From: Prevotella melaninogenica ATCC 25845
GTDB taxonomy: Bacteria > Bacteroidota > Bacteroidia > Bacteroidales > Bacteroidaceae
DNA: 64,000 nucleotides
Assembly (NCBI RefSeq): GCF_000144405.1
Contig: NC_014370.1
Span: 1,617,501-1,681,500 of the forward strand
Direction of reading: 5' to 3'
Part shown: piece by piece, positions 25,457 through 34,002 of the stretch
Layout: each line of letters starts with the position of its first letter
Position numbering within the stretch: the stretch's first letter is position 1
Translations under genes and position numbers: made by a program
The notes under the pieces: generated by a model
The model's database searches: none
What the model was told of the DNA's origin: nothing
The model's input: the letters and a program-made list of their open reading frames with translations, nothing else

Positions 25457-26899
25457 ATGAAAACAAACAAAGTGCAAATTGAGCACAAACTTCCTTCAGA
25501 GTGTACAACCATCATCATTGGTCAAGAACAGACTGCTGATGGTTCTATGATAGTAGCGCGTTCAGAGGACTGGGACGCTATGGAAGCTAAGAATTACGAG
25601 ATTTTTGAAGATACGGACAATGGTCCACGTGAGTTCGTTGCAAAGGATAGCCCTTTCCGTTGCGAACTCCCAGAGAAGGCTTTGGGCTATTCTGCCCTTT
25701 CTCCGTATAATCTTCACGGTCATTGGGGCAGTGCTGGTTTCAACACAGCAGGTGTGGGAATGAGCGCTACGGAGAGTATCTTCAGTAGTGACGAGGTATT
25801 GAAACACGACCCATTGGTAGAGAATGGTGTGGCAGAGAACTCTGTCTTCAACATTACCCTACCTTACGTCCACACCGCCCGCGAAGGTGTTGAGCGATTG
25901 GGTATGCTCATCGAGAAGTATGGTATTGCTGAAGGCTTCGGCATTGGCTTTGTAGATAGCAAGGAGATATGGTACTTGGAGACAGCTTGTGGCCATCGTT
26001 GGTTGGCTTGCCGTATGCCAAAAGATCAGTATTTCGTTACTGGTAACCAGAGCCGCTTCCGTACATACGACCCTAATGATAAGGAAAATTACCTCGCATC
26101 AGCCGACTTGATTGAGTTTGCCGAGAAGCATGGACTTTACAATCCAGCACAGGGTGCCTTTGATTTCCATGAGGCTTACGCACGTGATATCAAACTCGAC
26201 ACTACCTATAACTATCCACGTGTATGGGGTTTGCAGCAGTTCTTCTCTCCAGAGATTAAGAATGACGTAACAAAGAACACCTTCCCTGTCTTTGCAAAAG
26301 CTGCTCATAAGGTCACACTGACCGAACTTCGCACGGCATTCCGCTTCCACTACGACAATACGGAGCACGACCCATATCTCAATAGCAATCCGAAGGAACC
26401 TTACCGTCCTGTCTCTATCTTCCGTACCACACAGACCCATCTCTTGCAGGTACGCCCAGAGCTGCCACAGGCTATCGGTTGTGTGAATTACGTTGCTATG
26501 GGAATGGCAGACCTCGGTGTGTTCCTCCCACTCTATCAGGGCATCACTTCTTATCCAGAGGCTTACACGAAGGGTAATGGTGAGTCAAGTGATGACTCAG
26601 CTTATTGGAAGTTCCGCAAGATAATGGTATTGGGTATGACCAACTATAACAAGTATGCTCCTATCATCAAGGAGGCGTATGCAAAGTTTGAAGCTGAGAC
26701 CGATCAGCGTCAACGTGAGATGGAAGAAGAATATCTACGCATCTACAAGACGCAACCTCTCCATGCACAAGACCTGTTACAGGAGTTCTCTGATAAGATT
26801 CTTAACAGTGCACTCGACCTTGCCGATCGTCTACAAGAGAAACTCTTTACACTGATGACACAAGACATTCAGCAGGAGTATCTCTTCCACGGAGCATAA
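25457..26899 (+). CDS. C69-family dipeptidase (PepD-like Ntn hydrolase)
   Basis: 480 residues of the peptidase C69/U34 family. SECTTIIIGQEQTADGSMIV begins the mature enzyme; Cys16 would become the N-terminal nucleophile after loss of a 15-residue propeptide. ARSEDWD follows as in the family, and later blocks (GMSATESIFSSDEVL, GIGFVDSKEIWYLETACGHR, VWGLQQFFSPE, RTTQTHLLQVRPELP) match. No signal peptide is evident, so it is probably cytoplasmic, hydrolysing dipeptides, in keeping with the peptide-based diet of oral and gut Bacteroidota. A TATTTTTG -7-like box lies at 25409-25416. Stand-alone gene with its own terminator. Confidence 0.93.
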   Translation: MKTNKVQIEHKLPSECTTIIIGQEQTADGSMIVARSEDWDAMEAKNYEIFEDTDNGPREFVAKDSPFRCELPEKALGYSALSPYNLHGHWGSAGFNTAGVGMSATESIFSSDEVLKHDPLVENGVAENSVFNITLPYVHTAREGVERLGMLIEKYGIAEGFGIGFVDSKEIWYLETACGHRWLACRMPKDQYFVTGNQSRFRTYDPNDKENYLASADLIEFAEKHGLYNPAQGAFDFHEAYARDIKLDTTYNYPRVWGLQQFFSPEIKNDVTKNTFPVFAKAAHKVTLTELRTAFRFHYDNTEHDPYLNSNPKEPYRPVSIFRTTQTHLLQVRPELPQAIGCVNYVAMGMADLGVFLPLYQGITSYPEAYTKGNGESSDDSAYWKFRKIMVLGMTNYNKYAPIIKEAYAKFEAETDQRQREMEEEYLRIYKTQPLHAQDLLQEFSDKILNSALDLADRLQEKLFTLMTQDIQQEYLFHGA

Positions 26900-26932
26900 A
26901 AGCAAGTAGAATCCTACTTTTATAACTATAAG

Positions 26933-26981
26933 ACAGGCTGTATCAAGTAGCACACAATGCCTCTTGGTACAGCCTTATTTA
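26933..26981 (+). terminator. Terminator after the dipeptidase gene
   Basis: AGGCTGTATCAAG and CTTGGTACAGCCT form a 13 bp stem (one G-U/mismatch) followed by TATTT. A smaller AAGTAG/CTACTT hairpin with a T-rich tail at 26904-26921 precedes it. Confidence 0.65.
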
Positions 26982-27058
26982 GGTAAAAAACACCAGCAAG
27001 AACGATAAGGGAAAGGTAAAAAATCAATTGTTTCACAATATATATAACTTTTTTTTCC

Positions 27059-27066
27059 TAACTTTG
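27059..27066 (+). promoter_or_regulatory. -7 box of tRNA-Arg
   Basis: TAACTTTG, a full match to TAnnTTTG, 57 bases before the mature tRNA 5' end. It implies a roughly 50-base 5' leader removed by RNase P. Confidence 0.6.
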
Positions 27067-27123
27067 CAGACAAGAGCTATTGCACAGCTATCCTATGGTA
27101 GCAAAGTAAAGCTTGAAAAACTC

Positions 27124-27195
27124 GCTCTGATAGTTCAATGGATAGAACGTAGGTTTCCTAAACCTTTGATCCGGGTTCGATTCCCGGTCGGAGTA
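27124..27195 (+). tRNA. tRNA-Arg (anticodon CCT)
   Basis: A 72-base cloverleaf. Acceptor strands GCTCTGA/TCGGAGT pair fully with two G-U pairs, the D loop reads AGTTCAATGGATAGAAC, the anticodon loop is TTCCTAA with anticodon CCT (AGG codon), and the T-arm is CCGGG-TTCGATT-CCCGG. Discriminator A, CCA not encoded. The DraG-family gene follows 153 bp downstream. Confidence 0.96.
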
Positions 27196-27348
27196 CTAAA
27201 CATCAACTCTTTCCCTCTCATTGTTAAGAGTAAAGAGGCTGATTATCATTTTTATATAGATTTACTACTAACAACCAAAAGGAAACATATACCCCATAGT
27301 ATTTTTCAATCCGCTCTCAAGCAACAGAGGGACTAAAGAAGAAACTTT

Positions 27349-28152
27349 ATGATTGGTGCTATTATAGGAGATATTGTAGGCTCACGTTTCGAATTCGGAG
27401 CAGCTCCACAGCAAGGGTTTGAGCTTTTTACACCCGATTGTTCTTACACAGATGATACGATTTGCACCATCGCTATTGCCGATGCGGTGCTGAATGAACG
27501 TGACTATCAGGAGAGTCTGCTCGACTGGTGTCGGCGTTATCCAGACCCGATGGGCGGATATGGTAGGCGATTCTACCAATGGATTAACGCTGACAATCCC
27601 CAGCCTACGGATTCATTTGGCAATGGTTCTGCGATGCGTGTCAGCCCTATTGGGTGGCTATTCGACGAGTGGGAGGATGTAATTGAGGAAGCCAAGAAGA
27701 GTGCTATCGTAAGTCATAACCACCCCGAAGGCATTAAGGGTGCACAATGTATTGCTGAAGCTATCTGTTGGCTACGCTTGATGCGCTTTTCTAAGTCGGA
27801 TGTCGAGCGCAAAGTTGAGAAATTCTTTGGCTACGAGTTACCACCTATGCGGGACATTAAGAAGATTGGTTCTGAAGGACACTTTGATGGAACCTGTCAG
27901 GAAACCGTACCGATGGCACTGCGTTGTTTCATGGATGCTAATAGCTTTGAGGAGACCATCCGCCTCGCTGTACTATGTGATGGCGATACCGACACGAAGG
28001 CGTGCATCGCTGGTTCGGTTGCCGAAGCCTATTATCCTGTGCCAGAATGGATAATCGAAAAGGCAATCAGCTACTTGCCAGATGATATGCTCAACATCCT
28101 CGGACAGTTTTATGAGCGCATACAAGATAGCTGTGGGACTAAAAAAGGATAG
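27349..28152 (+). CDS. ADP-ribosylglycohydrolase family protein (DraG-like)
   Basis: 267 residues, begins MIGAIIGDIVGSRFEF, the standard start of this family. The two metal-binding motifs are present: T34-D35-D36-T37 in SYTDDTIC and D213-T-D215-T in CDGDTDTKACIAG, which hold two Mg ions. HNHPEGIKGAQ at 123-133 is another conserved block. Family members remove ADP-ribose from arginine or other acceptors, or act on small ADP-ribosylated molecules; the substrate is unknown. No ADP-ribosyltransferase is adjacent. A Fic-domain protein 3 kb away is a protein-modifying relative by theme only. Cytoplasmic, no signal peptide. Confidence 0.93.
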   Translation: MIGAIIGDIVGSRFEFGAAPQQGFELFTPDCSYTDDTICTIAIADAVLNERDYQESLLDWCRRYPDPMGGYGRRFYQWINADNPQPTDSFGNGSAMRVSPIGWLFDEWEDVIEEAKKSAIVSHNHPEGIKGAQCIAEAICWLRLMRFSKSDVERKVEKFFGYELPPMRDIKKIGSEGHFDGTCQETVPMALRCFMDANSFEETIRLAVLCDGDTDTKACIAGSVAEAYYPVPEWIIEKAISYLPDDMLNILGQFYERIQDSCGTKKG

Positions 28153-28227
28153 CTTTAAGCCTTAAAAAAATACGATTTTTCGAGTCTAACAATGCTGTTT
28201 TGAAGACTGTAAAACAGCCTTGTTGCA

Positions 28228-28317
28228 CGTTATTTTCATGAACAAAAAGATTTATTTACGTGAAAAGAAATATTTACTTTCATGAAGAAAAATATTTATT
28301 TTCATGAAAATAATTCA
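28228..28317. repeat. TTTTCATGA palindromic element (family B, copy 2)
   Basis: 90 bp with units TTTTCATGAAC, TTACGTGAAA, TTTCATGAAG and TTTTCATGAAAA separated by AAATATTTA-type spacers, ending AATAATTCA. Its last bases supply the stop codon of the patatin gene (28315-28317). It fills the gap between the convergent DraG-like and patatin genes. Confidence 0.8.
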
Positions 28318-29304
28318 TCGTTGATGGTCTTTCATGAACGTCCCTAACTGCTTTCGATACAGAATACCAGTATCCTCGCCTATTTTAAGGATAGCTTTTA
28401 TCGCCTTTGCATTGAAGTCGGTGACACCATAAGAACCTAAATCGGGATTAATATAGAGGTCGGCTTTCGTGCGATTGACATTATATTTCTTTATATCAGG
28501 ACGTTCTGCCAACCAATCTAAGATACCTCCCAGTCCTTTCAGAAAGCCGAAAGGCGAACGATAGTCATCATGTTTGCGCTGTTGAAGGTCGACGGCAATA
28601 ACGATATCTGCCCCCATCTTTCGTACAACATCCACTGGAAGATTATTGCCCATACCGCCATCCACCAGCATCAGCGTGTCTATCTGCACAGGTTTGAACG
28701 CACCGGGAATAGCCATACTGGCACGCATATTACGCGCCATGGAACCTGTATCAAGGACTATTTCTTGTTGACGACGGATGTCAAAGGCTACACACGAGAA
28801 GGGAATAGCCTTCTCAACGGTACCACGTTGTACGGGAGAACGACTGACGAGTGAGTCAAGGAAATTATAGACATGGTCACCATGCAACATCCAGAACCCT
28901 GTATTTTTATCAGCATCAGCCTTTTTACGCACAGGAAAGCCAAAGAGATAGATTACACCATCTTCCTCTTTATAGACCTTTCCAACCAATGTTGTGTCTC
29001 TATCTGCCAAAAGTGCCAACCAATTCTGCGAACAAAAGAATTTTTTAAGGTCGTCTGCACGATAGCCCTGCGCGTATAATCCGCCAATAATTGCACCTAT
29101 ACTTGTTCCAGCAATATAGTCAATAGGAATCTTAGCTTGCTCCAACTCTTTTAGTATTCCTATGGCTGCAGCACCTTTCGCACCACCACCACCAAGCACA
29201 AGTCCCACCTTTGGGCGGGTCTTCCCACCTTCGTTCTGTTGCTGTGCCTTCACAGATAAACCACAGCATATCAGCATCAGAAATACAAGTAAGTATTTTT
29301 TCAT
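28315..29304 (-). CDS. Secreted patatin-like phospholipase
   Basis: 329 residues with signal peptide (MKKYLLVFLMLICCGLSVKA). The patatin domain starts right after it: oxyanion loop GLVLGGGGAKGAAAIGILKE (residues ~34-53), nucleophile elbow G66-T-S68-I-G70, and the catalytic dyad aspartate in LVDGGMGNNLPVDVVRKMGADI. All catalytic elements are intact. This RssA/NTE-type group hydrolyses acyl esters of phospholipids. Unlike many Bacteroidota patatins, no POTRA or beta-barrel domain follows, so it is probably soluble in the periplasm. The coding region ends inside a repeat element, whose sequence forms the stop codon. Confidence 0.93.
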   Translation of the reverse strand: MKKYLLVFLMLICCGLSVKAQQQNEGGKTRPKVGLVLGGGGAKGAAAIGILKELEQAKIPIDYIAGTSIGAIIGGLYAQGYRADDLKKFFCSQNWLALLADRDTTLVGKVYKEEDGVIYLFGFPVRKKADADKNTGFWMLHGDHVYNFLDSLVSRSPVQRGTVEKAIPFSCVAFDIRRQQEIVLDTGSMARNMRASMAIPGAFKPVQIDTLMLVDGGMGNNLPVDVVRKMGADIVIAVDLQQRKHDDYRSPFGFLKGLGGILDWLAERPDIKKYNVNRTKADLYINPDLGSYGVTDFNAKAIKAILKIGEDTGILYRKQLGTFMKDHQR

Positions 29305-29397
29305 AGCGACAAAAGTAATGTTTTTCTAAGAGAAAAGCGTGTTTTTTCCTTTTATTGTTGCTTTTCATTTCTCCAACAATCTTCATATTTCCTCAAA

Positions 29398-29487
29398 AGC
29401 AAGTAACTTGTACACCCGTTAACTTGTCTACTTGTCAACTCCAAAACAATCCACTCGTCTACTCGTAAACTTGTTTACTTGTCAACT
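29398..29487. repeat. Decamer array upstream of the RluA gene (family G, copy 2)
   Basis: About eight imperfect copies of ACTTGTCAACT or ACTCGTCTACT (29404-29487) run up to 18 bp before the ATG at 29506. They occupy the -33 region and part of the promoter. The same word in inverse sense precedes the helicase gene at 23495. Confidence 0.75.
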
Positions 29488-29492
29488 ATTCC

Positions 29493-29500
29493 TTACCTTT
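29493..29500 (+). promoter_or_regulatory. -7 box giving a very short RluA leader
   Basis: TACCTTTG ends about 5 bases before the start codon at 29506. As with prmC, the transcript would be leaderless or nearly so. Confidence 0.5.
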
Positions 29501-29505
29501 GCACC

Positions 29506-31221
29506 ATGAAGTTCCATCCTATCCTATCAGAACAGCCCCTACCCGCTCGGTTTAATAATCCCTTCGATTACGAACCGGACGCTCTTTGCCGTGCAGCAGT
29601 CAAGCAGTTGCAGGCAGATCTCCCTATTGAACCAATCGAAGGAAAGATGTATGGCATTCTGATTGTTGAGCGAAACGGAGAGATTGGTTATCTGCAAGCC
29701 TACTCAGGACAGATAGCTGATGAGGGAGAAGACTTTGTTCCAGCTGTCTTCGACTATCTTCAACCTAATGGTTACTTCAAAATTCATGAGGCAGAGATTA
29801 CCCAATTGAATCAAAAGATAGCCCAACTAAAAGCCTCAACAGCCTATCGACAGGCACAGGAAAACCTCAAAAAGATTCAGCAAGAGGCAGAAAAGGCTAT
29901 CGAAGAAGCACGGAGAGTGATGCAAGGGGCCAAGTTCTTACGTGACAAACGCCGTAAAGAGGCTTTTATTTCAGAGGCAGAACGAAACGAAATGACACGT
30001 CAGAGCCAGTTTCTTAAAGCCGAATTGCAACGTAAGAAAAAGGCTTATGCTGAACAGATTACCGCTGCACAGGCTATTGTAGACTCCTATCAAGAACAGA
30101 TAACAGTTTGGAAACGAGAGCGGAAAATGAAGTCTGATCGTCTTCAACGTTGGCTTTTCTCTCAGTTCTCACTACTCAATGCACACGGAGAACGTAAGGA
30201 CTTACTCGATATCTTCCGTGATTACTATCTGCAGAACAGTCCTGCACGCACGAAGGCTGCCCATATAACAAGTGTAAATACTGCTGAACGTGCTGCCAAG
30301 GAGAGTCTCGCAGCTTCACTACTTCCACCTTCTGGTGCAGGTGAATGCTGTGAACCAAAGCTCTTACAATATGCCTTTCTTCATGGTTATAAGCCTATTA
30401 GCATGGCTATGTTTTGGTGGGGACCATCGCCAAAGACCGAGATAAGACAGCATGGAAACTACTATCCTGCTTGCAACGGAAAGTGTAAACCTATCTTGGA
30501 GTGGATGTTGGAAGGGATAGACGTTGACTATAAGGATTGCAAGAGGACAGATTATAAAACCGAATTAGCTCTTTCTGAAAGACTACAAATACTCTATGAA
30601 GACGATTATCTTGCAGTAGTTGTCAAACCATCGGGCTTACTCTCTATTCCTGGAAAAGGCTGTCAAGCATCCATTTATAGTATTCTTTGCGAGCGATGGA
30701 AGGGTAAGAGCGATGCGTTCATGGTACATCGATTAGACATGGCAACAAGTGGTTTACTCGTTGTTGCGCGTACTTCTGAGGTTCATAAGGCTTTGCAAGC
30801 ACAGTTTATTGGGCGAACAGTAAAGAAGAAGTATGTTGCTTTGCTTCCTCTCTCTATCCTCGAAAAGCAGTTACCAGCAGAGGGACGGATAGAACTTCCA
30901 CTCTCTCCCGACCCAGACGACCGTCCTCGGCAGCGTGTTGATAGAACTAATGGGAAGCCAGCTATCACCGAGTATCGCCTTATCGGTAAGACAACATACG
31001 GCAAAGAAGCATTGGAAGCAGTGAAGATAGCGCTCTATCCGTTGACAGGGCGTACCCACCAGCTGCGCGTTCATTGTGCTCATCCAGACGGATTGGGTAC
31101 TCCTATCATTGGTGATAACCTCTACGGACAACGAGCTGAACGCCTTTGGTTACACGCAACTCACCTTGAGTTCACCCATCCCATAACCCAAGAGCGGATG
31201 AGTTTTGATACTCCTTTATAG
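29506..31221 (+). CDS. RluA-family pseudouridine synthase with long coiled-coil N-terminal extension
   Basis: 571 residues from ATG 29506 (MKFHPILSEQPLPARFNNPF), chosen for the promoter just upstream. Residues 1-~110 form a conserved N-terminal domain, ~110-215 a charged coiled coil (QKIAQLKASTAYRQAQENLK, EAEKAIEEARRVMQG), and ~215-330 contain SLAASLLPPSGAGECCEPKLLQ, shared with related Bacteroidota enzymes. The catalytic domain spans ~360-571: YEDDYLAVVVKPSGLLSIPG, MVHRLDMATSGLLVVAR with the catalytic Asp near residue 409, and LTGRTHQLRVHCAHPDGLGT. It should modify uridines in rRNA or tRNA; the target cannot be assigned. Stand-alone gene. Confidence 0.92.
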   Translation: MKFHPILSEQPLPARFNNPFDYEPDALCRAAVKQLQADLPIEPIEGKMYGILIVERNGEIGYLQAYSGQIADEGEDFVPAVFDYLQPNGYFKIHEAEITQLNQKIAQLKASTAYRQAQENLKKIQQEAEKAIEEARRVMQGAKFLRDKRRKEAFISEAERNEMTRQSQFLKAELQRKKKAYAEQITAAQAIVDSYQEQITVWKRERKMKSDRLQRWLFSQFSLLNAHGERKDLLDIFRDYYLQNSPARTKAAHITSVNTAERAAKESLAASLLPPSGAGECCEPKLLQYAFLHGYKPISMAMFWWGPSPKTEIRQHGNYYPACNGKCKPILEWMLEGIDVDYKDCKRTDYKTELALSERLQILYEDDYLAVVVKPSGLLSIPGKGCQASIYSILCERWKGKSDAFMVHRLDMATSGLLVVARTSEVHKALQAQFIGRTVKKKYVALLPLSILEKQLPAEGRIELPLSPDPDDRPRQRVDRTNGKPAITEYRLIGKTTYGKEALEAVKIALYPLTGRTHQLRVHCAHPDGLGTPIIGDNLYGQRAERLWLHATHLEFTHPITQERMSFDTPL

Positions 31222-31842
31222 GTATCGAAGCTATCTACTCTTCGCTTTCCAGTTCTTCCGTATTGCTTTTGCAGAAGAATCGAAGTTACTCATTCAATAA
31301 AGACATAGCTAATACAGTCAACTATCTGTCCTTTTATCATCCTCTGACATTAAAAATCATTTCTTTTTAAACTTCGAAAATCTGCAAATAAAGGTTTGAA
31401 AAATCATTACATAATTTCGAATAAGACATCAATAAATAACGGCAAAACCACATACAAAAAGCAGGTCTGTAATCAACAGCAAATCAATTAGTTATAAAAT
31501 GGAAAAGTAAAAGGTGCTTAGTTGGACTTCAAAAGGGCGTTAGTAAGGGGCTTAAAGGGCATCTTTTGCAAGTCAAAAGGGCATCTTTTAGAAGCCAAAA
31601 GAGCATGTATTGGTTTCGAATCACATGAAAATAGTTTACAAACCGCAACTAATGAGGGAATAAATTGTTTGTAGAAGGCAGATAAACATCGCACCTAATT
31701 ACATTCATCATGTAGTTTATCCGCCGTTCTAAAACCATCTAATTGGGGGGTAATTATACCGGTGTTGGGTGATGGTTGTTGGGTGTTGAGCCTTTATAAA
31801 ACAATCTTATTGGAGGAAATCATACCATATATGTAGATTAAT
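31222..31842. repeat. Dispersed repeat family A, copy 2
   Basis: The 644 bp gap between the convergent RluA and kup genes is nearly all repeat. From ~31375 to 31842 it matches, in reverse orientation, the elements at ~41060-41545 and ~52290-52730. The core has tandem units of ~23 bp: AAAAGGGCGTTAGTAAGG, AAAGGGCATCTTTTGCAAGTC, AAAAGGGCATCTTTTAGAAGCC and AAAAGAGCATGTATTGG (31529-31613). It is flanked by GAAAAATCATTACATAATTT on one side and, on the other, by CTACAAAC/AGGCAGATAAAC and CACCTAATTACATTCATC blocks. No open reading frame of note. Sequence before 31375 shows nothing recognisable. Confidence 0.85.
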
Positions 31843-31865
31843 CTCATACTATTAACAATTTGGAG

Positions 31866-33860
31866 TTAATGGAAGCCCTCGTTTTCCTCTATTCTTTCAA
31901 CCCTTGGAATACTATTTCCTACCTTTTTAGCATGTGACTTTAATGTGAGTGGTACGTTCTCTATCAAGACATTACTCGTATTCAGACCTAAAGAACGTGT
32001 CATACTCAATTTCAAATGGTCAATCCATTCATAGGCATCCATGATAAGTCGCTCCTTAAAAGAGAAAGAAGCGAAGGTTGAATAAATCCTATTAATAAGC
32101 ACAAATACGAAGTTTCCCATCACATTATGCTTAGCCAATGACGGATAAGATGACGCAAGAGAGAACTCATTCTTAGCCACCATATCCTCGATTATCTGCC
32201 TAAAATAACGATTGACAAGTGGGTGGATGCGGAATCCTAACCGTAGATTGATACGATAAAGAGTATCGGGAACGAGCGTGGTAACGTCATATTCCAGTGT
32301 TGATGGACTGTCTTGATAGTCTATATGCAGCAAGAAATAATGGTCAGCACGCATTGGATGCTTGTTAATAATTGAATAGAGAATCTTCTGTTCGATGTCG
32401 TATTTACCTCCAAGTTTGGTGAGATAGACAATATTTGTCGCATACTTAGGGATTGACTCATCGTTCTTAATATCGGAAATAATACTGAACGATTCACGAA
32501 CATCACGTATCTGTATCTGCGAATTACGGATGGTTGTGGCATTATACCACACATACATGATTGCTATCATCACACTGGCAAGAAGCATGGTTACCCAACC
32601 TCCATTCATAAACTTTGCCATGTTTGCGACGAAGAAGATACTCTCCAAACCGACAAAGACGATAAGGAACAGGAGTGTTAGCCAACGATTTACTCGACGA
32701 ATAGTAAGATAAGCACTCAAGAGGAAGGTGGTCATGAGCATGGTTATCGTGATTGACAAGCCGTAAGCAGCCTCCATTCGTTCCGAACTCTTGAAGAAAA
32801 GTATCACAATCACACATAAGATAAAGAGCGACATATTGACAAATGGGATGTAAAGTTGTCCCTTAACATCGGTCGGATACTTAATCTTCTGACGTGGCCA
32901 AAACTTCAAGTTCATTGCTTCACTGAAGATAGTAAACGACCCACTAATCAATGCTTGACTTGCAATAATGGCTGCTATCGTTGCCATGACGATACCGAAA
33001 AAGAGCATACCGTGGGGCATAATGGCATAAAAAGGGTTCAACCCAGAAGTAAGATTATTGACATGTGCAATTATCCAAGCCCCTTGACCAAGATAGTTGA
33101 GGATTAACATGACCTTGACAAAGGCCCAACTCGTACGGATGTTATTAATTCCACAATGCCCTAAGTCGGAATATAAGGCCTCAGCACCTGTCGTACAGAG
33201 GAACACTGCACCCAAGATTAAAAACCACTCAGGGTTACTCGTCAGCAAGTGGATGGCATGTAAGGGATTGAAAGCTTGCAGAATAGGATTATAATCACCG
33301 ATATGCATAGCTCCTAACACACCCAACATTGAAAACCATAAGAGCATTAATGGACCAAACAACTTGCCAATCATATTTGTTCCGAATTGCTGAATGAAGA
33401 ACAAAACAGTAACAATACAAAGGGCAATAGGTACAACTGGGGTCTCTGGTTCATAGACCTTCAATCCCTCTATAGCAGAGAGAACCGTAATAGAAGGCGT
33501 TATAACACCATCAGCTATCAGCGTACTGGCACCAATAATCGCTAAGAAATAAAACCATTTACGACTATGTCGACGTATTAAAGCATACAAAGCGAGTATT
33601 CCACCCTCTCCTTTATTATCCGCACGGAGGGCAATTAAGACATACTTAACAGTCGTTTGAAGGGTTAATGTCCATATAATACACGACACTGCACCGATGA
33701 TATATTCAGCATTAACAGGGTTTCCAGCCCTAACAATAGCCTTCATCACATACAAAGGAGATGTACCTATATCTCCGAAAACAATACCTAAGGTTACAAT
33801 AACGCCCATTAAACTTAGTTTATGGCGTGCAGAATTACTACAATTGTTATCCCGTGTCAT
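31866..33860 (-). CDS. kup: Kup-family low-affinity potassium transporter
   Basis: 664 residues. The N-terminus has the family hallmark GIVFGDIGTSPLYVMKAIV and the first of about 12 membrane helices; other conserved blocks are ADNKGEGGILALYALIRR, GVITPSITVLSAIEGLKV, FGTNMIGKLFGPLMLLWF and FLCTTGAEALYSDLGHCG. The C-terminal ~230 residues form the cytoplasmic tail. Kup imports K+ with H+. Length is close to the family norm. A -7 box TACCTTTG (minus strand, 33885-33892) lies 25 bp upstream. Divergent from metG. Confidence 0.96.
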   Translation of the reverse strand: MTRDNNCSNSARHKLSLMGVIVTLGIVFGDIGTSPLYVMKAIVRAGNPVNAEYIIGAVSCIIWTLTLQTTVKYVLIALRADNKGEGGILALYALIRRHSRKWFYFLAIIGASTLIADGVITPSITVLSAIEGLKVYEPETPVVPIALCIVTVLFFIQQFGTNMIGKLFGPLMLLWFSMLGVLGAMHIGDYNPILQAFNPLHAIHLLTSNPEWFLILGAVFLCTTGAEALYSDLGHCGINNIRTSWAFVKVMLILNYLGQGAWIIAHVNNLTSGLNPFYAIMPHGMLFFGIVMATIAAIIASQALISGSFTIFSEAMNLKFWPRQKIKYPTDVKGQLYIPFVNMSLFILCVIVILFFKSSERMEAAYGLSITITMLMTTFLLSAYLTIRRVNRWLTLLFLIVFVGLESIFFVANMAKFMNGGWVTMLLASVMIAIMYVWYNATTIRNSQIQIRDVRESFSIISDIKNDESIPKYATNIVYLTKLGGKYDIEQKILYSIINKHPMRADHYFLLHIDYQDSPSTLEYDVTTLVPDTLYRINLRLGFRIHPLVNRYFRQIIEDMVAKNEFSLASSYPSLAKHNVMGNFVFVLINRIYSTFASFSFKERLIMDAYEWIDHLKLSMTRSLGLNTSNVLIENVPLTLKSHAKKVGNSIPRVERIEENEGFH

Positions 33861-33944
33861 TCTTATTATATCTTAAAACGGATGCAAAGGTAAACAAAAT
33901 CATGATAACTGCATAACCCTCTTAAGGCTTTTATCTATATTTCT

Positions 33945-33975
33945 TTTGTCGTTTCTCTTATTTACTGTAACTTTG
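33945..33975 (+). promoter_or_regulatory. Promoter of metG
   Basis: TTTG (33945-33948), 19-base spacer, TAACTTTG (33968-33975). The ATG is 27 bases downstream of the box. It is a textbook match to Bacteroidota housekeeping promoters. Confidence 0.75.
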
Positions 33976-34002
33976 CAGTAGATAATAAATAATCAAACAG
34001 AT

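Noticed and set aside
23608..28152. Fic and DraG-like genes as a toxin-antitoxin or modification pair
   Set aside because: They are 3 kb apart, on opposite strands, with unrelated genes and a tRNA between them; there is no operon evidence.
31529..31613. Possible CRISPR array from ~23 bp repeats
   Set aside because: Units are degenerate, spacers too short and not unique, the block recurs elsewhere in the window with the same spacers, and no cas genes are present.
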